In this document: positions 40,994 through 48,936 of the stretch, one piece after another
Layout of the letters: each line of letters begins with the position of its first letter
Numbering within the stretch: position 1 is the first letter of the stretch
Origin: Gemmatimonadales bacterium
GTDB taxonomy: Bacteria; Gemmatimonadota; Gemmatimonadetes; Palauibacterales; Palauibacteraceae
Assembly: GCA_009841005.1 (NCBI GenBank)
Contig: VXMR01000037.1
Span: 1-48,936 of the forward strand
Reading direction: 5' to 3'
Length of the DNA: 48,936 nucleotides
The notes under the pieces: model-generated
What the model was told of the DNA's origin: nothing
The model's input: the letters and a program-made list of their open reading frames with translations, nothing else
Database searches by the model: none
Program-made: the position numbers and the translations under genes

Positions 40994-42730
40994 ATGAAGC
41001 CAGGCATCCGGATGTACGGCACGACCGTTATCGCGATACTCGCGTTCGCGGCGGTGCCGCTGCGGCTGGACGCGCAGAGTGCGCCTCAGGTCGCGCGCTC
41101 GGCGGACGGGGTCGTCGTCGCGGCGCAGCCGCTGGCCGCGGCCGCGGGCGCGCGGATGCTGGAACTCGGGGGAAACGCCGCCGATGCGGCCGTCGCCGCC
41201 GCGTTCGCGATCTCCGTCGTGGAGCCGAGCATGAACAGCATCGGGGGGCGCAACCAGATCCTGATCCGGACGCCCGACGGCGGGGTCACGGGCATCGACG
41301 GGACCACGTCGGTCCCGCTCGGTTACGATCCGGCCACGGCACCCCGCGCCGCCTATGGCTATCCGACCGTCGGCGTACCAGGGTCGGTCGCGGGCCTCAT
41401 GCGCCTGCACGAGGAATACGGGTCCCTCCCGCTGACCACGATCATGGCCCCGGCGATCGATTACGCGGCGCACGGGTTCCGGCTGCTTCCGGGAGAGGCG
41501 CGCCGCCAGGCGGGATCGCGCGACCAGGTGGCGGAATCCGAAGGCGCCCGGCGCTACTACCTGAAGGCCGACGGGTCGCCCTACCGCCCCGGCGACCGGC
41601 TCGTGCAGTCCGACATGGCCGAGACGCTGAGGACGATTTCCCTCGGCGGCGGCGACGCCTTCTACCGGGGAGAGATTGCCGGCCGCATCGCCGACGACAT
41701 GGCGGCGAACGGCGGCTTCCTGACCCGCGAAGCGCTGGCGGCCTACGAAGCGGAGGACTCGCGCATCGTGCGCGGATCCTACCGGGGGTTCGAGATCGTC
41801 GGTTCCGACATCCCGGCCTCCGGCGCGATCGCGATCCTCGCCCTCCAGGTCGCCGAAGTCTTCGATCCCGGCAGCATGAGCGACGAGGCGTGGGCGTCCG
41901 TCGTCGCCCAGTCCCTCGCTGTCGCCATGACCGAATACCGCCGGCCGAGTTCGGACTCCTCCGCCGCGCGCGTGACGTCGAAGGCGTTCGCCCGCCAGCT
42001 CGCGGAGCAGGTCCGGGTGCCCGTGGAGGCCGCCATCGAATCCGGCACGGAGTCCTGGGCCGCGTCGGGGGCCGCGTCACGGGCCGAAGGTCCATGGTTG
42101 GCGGTCGGCGCTCCGGTGCCGGGACTGCCGCCGGAGGACGGCCACACGACGCATCTCTCCGCCGCCGACGGGAACGGCATGGCCATCGCGCTCACGCAGA
42201 CCATCGGCCCCGGCATGGGAGCGAAGGTCGCCACTCCCGGACTCGGGTTCCTCTACGCCGTGACGCTGGGCGGTTACCTGGGAATCAGCGAGCCGGGAGA
42301 GCGGGCGCGGTCCGGCATCACGCCCTTCATGGTCCTCGACGACGGCGAACCGTTCCTCGTCCTGGGCGCCGCAGGCGGCATCCGGATCATCTCGGCGGTC
42401 GTCCAGGCCGTGACCCGGGTCATCGATGACGGACTGGCGCTACCCGCCGCGCTCGCCGCCCCTCGCGTGCATCCCGACATGGGGCCCGACGGGCTCGCGG
42501 GCTTCTCCGTGGAGTCGGGCCCCGAGGACGGCTGGTCCGGGGCTTCGGTCGAAGAATTCCGGGAGATGGGATTCGAGATCACGCCCACGCCGCGGCAGGG
42601 AGCGTTCGGGCGCATCCACGGCCTTCAGTACGACGCCGCCACCCGCACCTGGATCGGGGCGGCCGACCCCGACTGGGAGGGCGCCGCCGTGGCGCCCCGC
42701 CCCGCCGGGCCGACAGGAGGTCGCGACTAG
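40994..42730 (+). CDS. ggt: Secreted gamma-glutamyltransferase family protein (578 aa)
   Basis: A periplasmic Ntn-hydrolase that cleaves gamma-glutamyl bonds, for example of glutathione, after self-processing into two chains. Residues 8-28 form a signal peptide ending in LDAQS. The self-cleaving and catalytic threonine is T385 in DGHTTHLSAADG; the small chain would run from there. Large-chain blocks such as ELGGNAADAAVAAAFA and the glycine-rich GAAGGIRII in the small chain match the family. ATG 40994 follows GGAGGA (40985-40990) at a good distance; an earlier in-frame codon at 40922 has no ribosome site and would mask the signal. The linker just before the cleavage point (residues 345-380) is Ala/Ser-rich. 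Link to the neighbouring sulfate-polyketide block is only by the shared divergent promoter region. Confidence 0.9.
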   Translation: MKPGIRMYGTTVIAILAFAAVPLRLDAQSAPQVARSADGVVVAAQPLAAAAGARMLELGGNAADAAVAAAFAISVVEPSMNSIGGRNQILIRTPDGGVTGIDGTTSVPLGYDPATAPRAAYGYPTVGVPGSVAGLMRLHEEYGSLPLTTIMAPAIDYAAHGFRLLPGEARRQAGSRDQVAESEGARRYYLKADGSPYRPGDRLVQSDMAETLRTISLGGGDAFYRGEIAGRIADDMAANGGFLTREALAAYEAEDSRIVRGSYRGFEIVGSDIPASGAIAILALQVAEVFDPGSMSDEAWASVVAQSLAVAMTEYRRPSSDSSAARVTSKAFARQLAEQVRVPVEAAIESGTESWAASGAASRAEGPWLAVGAPVPGLPPEDGHTTHLSAADGNGMAIALTQTIGPGMGAKVATPGLGFLYAVTLGGYLGISEPGERARSGITPFMVLDDGEPFLVLGAAGGIRIISAVVQAVTRVIDDGLALPAALAAPRVHPDMGPDGLAGFSVESGPEDGWSGASVEEFREMGFEITPTPRQGAFGRIHGLQYDAATRTWIGAADPDWEGAAVAPRPAGPTGGRD

Positions 42731-42755
42731 CCGGAAGCCGGTTGGCCGGCGGCCT

Positions 42756-43625
42756 CTAGCCTCGCTGCATCCCCGGGCAGCCGGCGGCCTCGGCCACGGC
42801 GCGTGCGATCAGCACCTGCGCGAGGTGGACGCGGTACTCCGAACTCGCGTTCTCATCCGCCGGCGGCGTCTCGAGTTCCGACACCTTCGACGCCGCCGCG
42901 AGGATCTGCGCCTTCTCGGACGCGCCGGTGAGGGCCGCTTCGACCCCGGGCGCGCGCAGCGGCGTGCCGCCCATGTTCGTGAGCCCGATCGCGGCGCCGG
43001 CGATGCCGGACTCGGTCCAGTTCACGACCGCGGCCACGCCGACGATCGCCCAGTCCTGCGCGCGGCGCTGGAACTTCTGATAGGCACTGCCCCACCCTTC
43101 CCGCTTCGGCACCCGGACGCCGGTCACGATCTCTCCATCGGCCGCGGCCGACATGAACGGGCCGACGAAGAAGTCCGCCGCCGCCACCGAGCGCGTGCCA
43201 TCGCGGCCCGCGAGTGTGACCTCGGCATCGAGCGCCAGGAGCGCCGCCGGCAGATCCGAGGCCGGGTCCGCGTGTGCTACGGAACCCCCGAGCGTGCCGC
43301 GATGCCGCACCTGCGGATCGCCGATCCCCTCCGCCACCTTCGCCAGAAGGCCGCTCCCGCCCGTGAGTTCGGACGCGCCGGCCACTTCGTGATGCGTCGT
43401 CAGGGCCCCGATGACGACCGAGTCGCCGTCGTCGTGTACGCCGCGCAGTTCGTCGAGACCGCCGATATCGACGAGCAGGGAGGGCCGCGCAAGGCGCAGC
43501 CGCATGAGCGGAAGGAGCGAATGTCCGCCGGCCAGCGGCCGCGCGTCCTCGCCGCCCGCCGCGAGCAGGCTCAGCGCCTCATCGAGAGACGACGCGCGCT
43601 CGTAATCGAAAGACGCGGGAATCAT
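42756..43625 (-). CDS. FAD-binding medium subunit of a molybdenum hydroxylase (289 aa)
   Basis: The flavin subunit (CoxM/CutM type) of a xanthine-dehydrogenase-family enzyme. The FAD-binding segments are AGGHSLLPLMRLRLARP near residue 32 and GTLGGSVAHADPASDLPAAL near 110, followed by the CO-dehydrogenase flavoprotein C-terminal domain. It accepts electrons from the [2Fe-2S] small subunit and passes them to an acceptor. Its ATG overlaps the stop of the large subunit by four bases (ATGA), making it the third gene of a small-large-medium operon. Length matches the family (about 280-290). Symbol withheld because the substrate of the complex is not known. Confidence 0.92.
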   Translation of the reverse strand: MIPASFDYERASSLDEALSLLAAGGEDARPLAGGHSLLPLMRLRLARPSLLVDIGGLDELRGVHDDGDSVVIGALTTHHEVAGASELTGGSGLLAKVAEGIGDPQVRHRGTLGGSVAHADPASDLPAALLALDAEVTLAGRDGTRSVAAADFFVGPFMSAAADGEIVTGVRVPKREGWGSAYQKFQRRAQDWAIVGVAAVVNWTESGIAGAAIGLTNMGGTPLRAPGVEAALTGASEKAQILAAASKVSELETPPADENASSEYRVHLAQVLIARAVAEAAGCPGMQRG

Positions 43626-45988
43626 GCCTCACCTCCCTGGGCCGCCTGAATCGCTCGCCACACCCGTTCCGGACTCGCCGGCATCGGGACGTCCGTCACG
43701 CCGAGATGCGAGAGCGCATCCACGATCGCGTTGATCACCGCCGGCGCGGACCCGATCGTCCCCGCTTCGCCGATCCCCTTCACTCCCATGGGATTCGACG
43801 TGCTCGGCGTCACCGTCCGATCCGTCTCGAAGGACGGGAACTCCGCCGCGGAGGGCACGAGATAGTTGACCATCGACGAGGTCTCGAGCGTCCCGTCCTC
43901 TGCGTACGTCGCTTCCTCGTACAGCGCGGCCGCGATCCCCTGCGCCACGCCGCCGTGCACCTGGCCGTCCACGATGACGGGGTTGATCACCGGCCCGCAG
44001 TCGTCCACCGCGATGTAGCGGACGAGATCCACGGCGCCCGTCTCCGTATCCACCTCGACGACGGCCACGTGCGTCCCGAAGGGGAAGGTGAAGTTCGGCG
44101 GATCGTACACGCAGCTCGCCTCAAGCCCGGGCTCGGAGTCCTCCGGCAGGCTGTGGGCCGTCCACGCCGCGAAGGCGAGTTCCGGCATCGACTTCGTGCG
44201 GTCCGGGACCCCTTTCACCGAGAAGGTCCCCGCCTCGTACTCGAGGTCCTCCGGCGCCACCTCGAGCAGGTGCGCCGCGAGTCCCCTCGCCTTGTCCACC
44301 ACCCGGTCGCACGCGTTGTGCACGGCGACCCCGGCCACCGCGAGGCTGCGGCTGCCGTAGGTGTTCATCCCGTGCGGCGCCACGTGCGTGTCCCCGTGGA
44401 GGACCGTGACGTCCTCGTACGGAATCCCGAGCGCGTCCGCCGCGATCTGGGACCAGGAGGTCACGTGTCCCTGGCCGTGCGGCGAACTGCCCGTCACGAC
44501 CTCCGCCTTTCCGGTCGGCAGCATGCGTACCGTCGCCGCGTCCCAGCCGCCGGCGCCGTACTTCAACGACGCCAGCACCTGCGAGGGCGCGAGCCCGCAG
44601 ATCTCCACGTAGGACGAGAACCCGACCCCGATCTGCTTGCCGCCCCCTCCCTCCCTGCGCTCCGCCTGGTCGCTCCGGAAACCGTCGTAGTCGAGCAGTT
44701 CCAGCGCCCGGTCGAGCGCGGGCTCGTAGTCGGCCGAGTCGAAGGCGAGCCCGCCCGGGCTCTGGACCATGTCGCCGGCGGGGAGGAAGTTCCGCCGCCG
44801 GATCTCCGCCGGGTCCACGCCGACTTCCCGCGCGAGCGAGTCGATCGCCCGCTCGATGGCGTAGGTGGCCTCGGGCCGGCCCGCGCCCCGGTAGGCGTCC
44901 GTCGGGGTCGTGTTCGTGAACACGCCCGTGCACTCGAAGTGGTACGCCTCACCGCCGTAGCAGCCGCAGTAGAGGAAGGCGCCCAGAAGCGGCACTCCCG
45001 GCGCCACGAGCTGCAGGTAGGCGCCCATGGCCGCGAGGATGTGGACGCGGTATCCGAGGATGTCGCCGTCGGAGGTCGCCGCGATCTCGATCTCCTGGAC
45101 CTGGTCCCGGCCGTGAATCGTGGCGAGGTATCCCTCGCTGCGGCCGGCAACCCACTTGACCGGCTTCCCCAGGCGGCGCGCGAGGGCGATGCAGAGCGCC
45201 TCCTCCGCGTACACGTTCAGCTTCGAGCCGAAGCCGCCGCCCACGTCGGAGGGCGCGATGACGCGGATCTGCGACTCGGGGATTCCGAGGGTGAGCGCGA
45301 ACAGCACCTTCGCGACGTGGGGAATCTGCGTCGTGGACCACACGGTGAAGTCGCCCGTCGAGGGGACGGACTGCGCGACGACCGCGCGCGGCTCCATCGC
45401 GTTCGGGATGAGCCGCGGCTGCGTGTAGCGCTCCTTGACGACGACATCCGCCTTCGCGAACGCCTCATCCACCTCGCCGTTCGTCAGCGCCCAGGTGTAG
45501 CTCTTGTTGTCGTCGAACGACTCGTGTACGCGCGGCGCGCCATCGGCCACCGCCGCCTCCACGTCCACGACCGCGTCGAGCACCTCGTAGTCGACCTCCA
45601 CGAGTTCCGCCGCGTCGAGCGCCGCGTTGCGGCTCGTGGCGACCACGACCGCCACCGCGTCGCCCACGTACCGCGCCACATCCTGCGCCACCGGCCAGTG
45701 GTCGGGGATCCGGATGTCGTCCGTCACGGGCCACGCCATGGGCAGCCCCGCCGCCCATTCACCGGCGAGGTCGGCCCCGCTGTACGCCGCGACCACGCCC
45801 TCCGCGGCCGCGGCGGCGGAGACGTCCACCGAGTTGATGCGCGCAGACCCGTGCGGGCTCCGCACGAGCGCCGCATGAAGCATGCCGGGCAGCGTGAGGC
45901 CTTCCAGGAACTGGCCCTGCCCCGTGAGAAGCTTGGGATCCTCTTTCCTCGGGACCCCGCCGCCAACGTATTTCTCAGCCGTCGCCAT
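43622..45988 (-). CDS. Molybdenum-binding large subunit, form II CO-dehydrogenase-like (788 aa)
   Basis: The catalytic subunit of a xanthine-dehydrogenase-family hydroxylase that binds a molybdopterin-cytosine-dinucleotide-type cofactor. The active-site loop near residue 367 reads AYRGAGR, the signature of form II (CoxL-like) proteins, not the AYxCSFR of proven aerobic CO dehydrogenases. The catalytic glutamate is in VKGIGEAGT near 742, and the cofactor-binding GGGFGSKLN lies near residue 248. Form II enzymes act on varied aldehydes, N-heterocycles or CO, so CO oxidation should not be assumed. It is 18 bases downstream of the small subunit gene and overlaps the medium subunit gene. No cofactor maturation genes are in the window. 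Confidence 0.93.
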   Translation of the reverse strand: MATAEKYVGGGVPRKEDPKLLTGQGQFLEGLTLPGMLHAALVRSPHGSARINSVDVSAAAAAEGVVAAYSGADLAGEWAAGLPMAWPVTDDIRIPDHWPVAQDVARYVGDAVAVVVATSRNAALDAAELVEVDYEVLDAVVDVEAAVADGAPRVHESFDDNKSYTWALTNGEVDEAFAKADVVVKERYTQPRLIPNAMEPRAVVAQSVPSTGDFTVWSTTQIPHVAKVLFALTLGIPESQIRVIAPSDVGGGFGSKLNVYAEEALCIALARRLGKPVKWVAGRSEGYLATIHGRDQVQEIEIAATSDGDILGYRVHILAAMGAYLQLVAPGVPLLGAFLYCGCYGGEAYHFECTGVFTNTTPTDAYRGAGRPEATYAIERAIDSLAREVGVDPAEIRRRNFLPAGDMVQSPGGLAFDSADYEPALDRALELLDYDGFRSDQAERREGGGGKQIGVGFSSYVEICGLAPSQVLASLKYGAGGWDAATVRMLPTGKAEVVTGSSPHGQGHVTSWSQIAADALGIPYEDVTVLHGDTHVAPHGMNTYGSRSLAVAGVAVHNACDRVVDKARGLAAHLLEVAPEDLEYEAGTFSVKGVPDRTKSMPELAFAAWTAHSLPEDSEPGLEASCVYDPPNFTFPFGTHVAVVEVDTETGAVDLVRYIAVDDCGPVINPVIVDGQVHGGVAQGIAAALYEEATYAEDGTLETSSMVNYLVPSAAEFPSFETDRTVTPSTSNPMGVKGIGEAGTIGSAPAVINAIVDALSHLGVTDVPMPASPERVWRAIQAAQGGEA

Positions 45989-46006
45989 GTTCTCTCTCCT
46001 CCTCTT

Positions 46007-46474
46007 CTAAGAGCCCATGTCGTCGGCGGCCGCGAGCACCGCCTTGACGATGTTGTGGTAGCCGGTGCACCGGCAGAGGTTGCCCTCCAGCGCGAGCCGG
46101 ACTTCGTCTTCCGTGGGCGCGGGGTTCTCATCCAGATATCCCACCGCGGCCATCATCATGCCCGGCGTGCAGAACCCGCACTGCAGGCCGTGGTTCTCGT
46201 GGAACGCCTTCTGGACCGGGTGCCAGTCGCCGTTCGACGCGAGCCCCTCGACGGTCGCGACGTCCGCGCCGTCCGCCTGGACGGCGAGCACGGTACACGA
46301 CTTCACCGACTGACCATTCATCAGAATCGTGCAGGCGCCGCACGAGGACGTGTCGCAGCCCACGTTGGTGCCGGTCAGTTCGAGTCGTTCGCGGATGAAA
46401 TGAACGAGGAGGGTGCGGGGTTCGACGTCCGCCTCGTGCCGAACCCCGTTCACGGTCATGGAGATGCGCTTCAT
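46007..46474 (-). CDS. [2Fe-2S] small subunit of a molybdenum hydroxylase (155 aa)
   Basis: The iron-sulfur subunit (CoxS/CutS type) that carries electrons from the Mo site to the flavin subunit. The plant-ferredoxin-like cluster cysteines are C40, C45, C48 and C60 (GCDTSSCGAC and VKSC). The second, helical cluster is bound by C99, C102, C134 and C136 (CGFCTPGM and CRCTGYHNIV). ATG 46474 follows AGGAG by eight bases. It is the first gene of the three-subunit operon, and the 149 bases upstream of it should hold the promoter, although the stretch is so GC-rich that no -10 stands out. Length and motif spacing are normal for the family. Confidence 0.95.
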   Translation of the reverse strand: MKRISMTVNGVRHEADVEPRTLLVHFIRERLELTGTNVGCDTSSCGACTILMNGQSVKSCTVLAVQADGADVATVEGLASNGDWHPVQKAFHENHGLQCGFCTPGMMMAAVGYLDENPAPTEDEVRLALEGNLCRCTGYHNIVKAVLAAADDMGS

Positions 46475-46623
46475 GCGGCCACTCCTGATCCTGTGCCGGC
46501 GGGAGCGCCGGCGGAGCTCCCGGAACGGGACTCATCCGGCCGCCCGTCGGCCGGGGGGATTCAGTCTAGAACGGGCCGCGGGGCCGGGGCAACCGGGCCG
46601 GGGCCGGGAGTCGGCGGGCCGGG

Positions 46624-48810
46624 TTAGCGGGCGGCGTCCGGCGGCGCCCTGTCCAGGGTGAGGGCGACGCGGAAGCCGGTGCCGCCGCCGACCTTGGGGT
46701 GGGCGTGGCGCTCTTCGGCGGTGGCGAGAATGCTGCCGCCGCTGCGCCACGCCGCGCGCACGGTCCAGCGGAAGTAGCTGAAGGCGCCGCCCCGCCAGGT
46801 GGGGCGCAGGCAGCGGCCTTCGCTCCAGTGATGGGACGCTTCGCGGACGGGTGAGCCATCGGTGGGCACCTCGTCGTAGGTGGCCGTCCAGCAGTCGGCC
46901 GCGAGTTCGGACACGTTGCCGAGCATGTCGTGCAGTCCCCACGGGTTCGGCGGCAGCGATCCCGTGGGCGCGGTGGATCCCACCTCCCACTCGAGCCCGC
47001 ACTCCTCGCACACCGCGTGTCCGCTCCCCACCTCGTCTCCCCACCAGCGGGCGGTCGTCGTCCCGGCGCGGGCGGCGTACTCCCACTCGGCGCTGCTCGG
47101 CAGCCGGTACGGGCGGCCGGTCTCCTCCGCCAGCCAGGCGAGGTACATCTCGGCGTCGAGCCAGGAGACGTGGATCACGGGACGGTCGCCCCGCCCCCAT
47201 CCCCTGTCCTCGGGCCGGTAGTCGCATCCTCCCGCAGCCACGCAGCGGTCCCACTCGTCGAACGTCACCTCGTACTTGCCGATGGCGAACCGGTGTCCGA
47301 ACTCGATCTGCACGCGGGGACGCTCCCGCTCCCGGCTGAACTCCGGCCGCCTCGGCTCCCGGTCGAGGCCCAGGCGCCGGTCCTCGCCCTCGGCCCGCCC
47401 CATCACGAACCCTCCCGCCGGCAGTTCCACCATGACCGGACAGAGGTCGCAATCGCTGAACTCGCGCAGACCCGCCGGGTTGGGCTCCGGGGGACGCCGG
47501 GGAGGGGCCGCTGCCGCGGCGGAGGACGATTGTCTGGACCCGCCGCGCAGTACCGACCCGATCCGAGCGGGCGGGCTGTCTCCGGCGAGCCCGCGGCCAT
47601 CGCGGGCGCCCGATCCGCCGCCCGCCGCCGCGTCCGTCCCGACTTCATACAGCGACACCCGGATCTCCCCCGTCTCCATCACCGGCCGTACGGCCACCAG
47701 CCGCGACGGCGACGCGAACCCGACGGGGATGGCGGGGATGTCGAGCGTGCCCAGGTATCCGCCGCCGGCTCCGATCACATCGATGACCTCGGGGAGGAGA
47801 CCGCGCGTCCGCCGCGACACCCACAGGCCGCCCGCCGGACCGGGCGTGAAGCCGACGATGGGAGACAGCACCTCCTCGTATCCGGTCGCGTCGACCACTT
47901 CCCCGGCCGTCACGCCGCACTGCCGCATGAGGCTCCCGTACGGGCCCGGGCCGAACGAGAGCGACGCCATCGCCATCTCCCGCGTGACCGGGATCGCGGG
48001 GGTCGCCGCCCGCCGCACGCTGGCGAAGACCTCTCCCCCCGCGTAGCCGTCGATGCGGAACCCGTCCCCGTCCACGAACCAGAGGGTGTCGCCGCGGCTC
48101 GCCCACACCGCGTCCGGCGCGAACACCTTCGGGGCGGGCATGGACGCGCACGGCAGTACCATGAGCGACAGTTCCCGCCTTACGACGTGGACCGGTTCCG
48201 CGCCGCGCGGCGTGTGAACGGCCAGCGTCTGGTCCATCGACATGTCCGCCGTGGCCGAACCCACGGTCGCGAACCAGTCCGCCGCCGCGCCCTCGCCGAC
48301 CGCGAAGCCGGGTCCCCAGTAGTTCGCCGGCAGCCGCTCCTCGCCCACGAACGCTCCGTCCGGTGACCAGCGGCTGAGTACGCCCCGCCTCGCATCGAGC
48401 GCCACGAGCGTCCCCGCGGGCGCCAGCGCCAGCGCGGACACGCCCCGAAACTCGCCCGGACCCTCTCCCGCCCGTCCCAACTCCTCCACGAAGGCCCCCG
48501 CGCCGTCGAACACGGCGACCCGCGCACCCGTCACGTCCGCTACGTAGATGCGCGCCGCCGTCGGATCCGCGACCACCCCCCAGGGGAGTGCGGTGAGCGC
48601 GCTGTCCGGCGTCATGAGATCCGCGACGTGCACCACCCCGCCCGCGAACGGAGCGTCGGCGGACTCGTTGTCGGAAATCGCCACCCCCGCCGAGTCGCGC
48701 CGCGACGGGCCCCCGAGACCTTCCTCCGGCCCCGGGGCGCAGGCGCCAGCCGCGAGGACGAAACCGGCGGCGACGAGCGTCGGGAACCGCATCGGCGCGC
48801 TACGCCGCAT
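46624..48810 (-). CDS. Lipoprotein joining a beta-propeller to an FGE/SUMF1-like domain (728 aa)
   Basis: An exported fusion. Residues 8-24 (FPTLVAAGFVLAAGACA) form a signal with a weak lipobox (AGAC), so it is probably a lipoprotein. Residues 50-400 form a six-bladed, NHL-like propeller of the type common in environmental lipoproteins (IYVADVTGARVAVFDGAG, RAGEGPGEFRGVSALAL). After a Ser/Ala/Pro linker, residues 475-728 are a formylglycine-generating-enzyme-like (SUMF1/FGE-sulfatase) domain: GGFVMGRAEGED, KYEVTFDEWDRCVAAGGC, YRLPSSAEWEYAARAG, GLHDMLGNVSELAADCW and a C-terminal GGGTGFRVAL. Cysteines in CEECG are present, but I cannot confirm the FGE catalytic pair. Many such domains are not true sulfatase activators. 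ATG 48810 or 48792 may be used. The former overlaps the upstream stop. Confidence 0.85.
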   Translation of the reverse strand: MRRSAPMRFPTLVAAGFVLAAGACAPGPEEGLGGPSRRDSAGVAISDNESADAPFAGGVVHVADLMTPDSALTALPWGVVADPTAARIYVADVTGARVAVFDGAGAFVEELGRAGEGPGEFRGVSALALAPAGTLVALDARRGVLSRWSPDGAFVGEERLPANYWGPGFAVGEGAAADWFATVGSATADMSMDQTLAVHTPRGAEPVHVVRRELSLMVLPCASMPAPKVFAPDAVWASRGDTLWFVDGDGFRIDGYAGGEVFASVRRAATPAIPVTREMAMASLSFGPGPYGSLMRQCGVTAGEVVDATGYEEVLSPIVGFTPGPAGGLWVSRRTRGLLPEVIDVIGAGGGYLGTLDIPAIPVGFASPSRLVAVRPVMETGEIRVSLYEVGTDAAAGGGSGARDGRGLAGDSPPARIGSVLRGGSRQSSSAAAAAPPRRPPEPNPAGLREFSDCDLCPVMVELPAGGFVMGRAEGEDRRLGLDREPRRPEFSRERERPRVQIEFGHRFAIGKYEVTFDEWDRCVAAGGCDYRPEDRGWGRGDRPVIHVSWLDAEMYLAWLAEETGRPYRLPSSAEWEYAARAGTTTARWWGDEVGSGHAVCEECGLEWEVGSTAPTGSLPPNPWGLHDMLGNVSELAADCWTATYDEVPTDGSPVREASHHWSEGRCLRPTWRGGAFSYFRWTVRAAWRSGGSILATAEERHAHPKVGGGTGFRVALTLDRAPPDAAR

Positions 48811-48936
48811 CGCGCCGGCCGCTCGCGTACTGCAGGGCGAGCCAGACGATGGACGCCACACCGAGGATCAGGAAACCGACGATGGACGAGCCCAGGGCGA
48901 CCTGGATCCCGCCCCAGGCCAGCCCCGCGTTTACCT
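48800..48936 (-). CDS. C-terminus of a membrane protein, cut by the window edge
   Basis: The last 44 codons of a gene that enters from the right. They encode one clear transmembrane helix (SSIVGFLILGVASIVWLALQ) followed by a short basic tail (YASGRRDAA) and a TAG stop at 48802-48800. The positive tail suggests a cytoplasmic C-terminus. The stop overlaps the propeller-FGE gene start if ATG 48810 is used, so the two may be one operon. Family not recognisable from this fragment. Confidence 0.6.
   Translation of the reverse strand, partial: VNAGLAWGGIQVALGSSIVGFLILGVASIVWLALQYASGRRDAA

Noticed and set aside
40811-41473. N-terminal extension of the TetR regulator
   Set aside because: It crosses the divergent promoter region and the opposite-strand transferase gene, and adds no known domain.
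43622-46474. Annotation as aerobic carbon monoxide dehydrogenase
   Set aside because: The large subunit lacks the form I AYxCSFR loop. Form II function is not established as CO oxidation.
1-48936. tRNA, rRNA, CRISPR arrays, insertion sequences, prophage or attachment sites
   Set aside because: Looked for and not seen. Repeats found are too short or irregular for CRISPR, and no transposase or integrase motif occurs in any plausible frame.

Overview
The window is very GC-rich and densely coded: no gap between genes exceeds 300 bases, and neighbouring genes often overlap by 1 to 8 bases. I see no rRNA, tRNA, CRISPR array, transposase or integrase. The gene content suggests a free-living or host-associated aerobic bacterium with high-GC DNA: a form II-type molybdenum hydroxylase, a cytoplasmic molybdopterin oxidoreductase, two B12-binding radical SAM enzymes, a c-type haem protein with a Reeler-like domain, and lipoprotein beta-propellers. 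This would fit Gemmatimonadota or Acidobacteriota. That placement is inference from style and content, not a marker-gene result.

Layout. 1-2719 (minus): a B12-binding radical SAM enzyme, small unknown proteins and a secreted unknown. 2830-6435 (plus): a tightly coupled run of an AHSA1-like protein, a multi-spanning MATE/ANKH-like transporter, a secreted streptogramin-lyase-like beta-propeller, and a CxxCH protein with a Reeler-like domain. 6484-16291 (minus): SixA-like phosphatase, AtoE-type fatty-acid permease, AI-2E-family membrane protein, and a three-gene respiratory module (TorD chaperone, molybdopterin catalytic subunit, NrfC-NrfD fusion), led by a MhpD/FAH-like hydratase. 16387-17754 (plus): a succinate-semialdehyde dehydrogenase-like enzyme.

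17782-40810 (minus) is the highlight. It is a co-directional block of 11 genes, read from high to low coordinates: TetR regulator, TolC-like outer-membrane factor, membrane fusion protein, RND pump, CysD, CysNC, an NCS2-like permease with a C-terminal HATPase-like half-domain, a 91-residue unknown, a 2339-residue reducing polyketide synthase (KS-AT-DH-pseudoMT-pseudoKR-ER-KR-ACP), a HpnP-like B12 radical SAM enzyme, and a thioester reductase-sulfotransferase fusion. CysD and CysNC make PAPS, the sulfuryl donor the sulfotransferase needs. No PAPS or sulfite reductase is present, so PAPS production here points to sulfation, not cysteine synthesis. My reading is a self-sufficient pathway for a reduced, possibly methyl-branched, sulfated polyketide lipid with its own PAPS supply and efflux pump. 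An intrinsic terminator lies between the 91-residue gene and the synthase, so the block is probably two transcription units or an attenuated one.

40994-42730 (plus): a secreted gamma-glutamyltransferase, divergent from the TetR gene. 42756-46474 (minus): small, large and medium subunits of a form II CO-dehydrogenase-like molybdenum hydroxylase. 46624-48810 (minus): a lipoprotein joining a beta-propeller to a formylglycine-generating-enzyme-like domain. The window ends inside a membrane protein gene. Several genes carry short in-frame tandem repeats at their ends.
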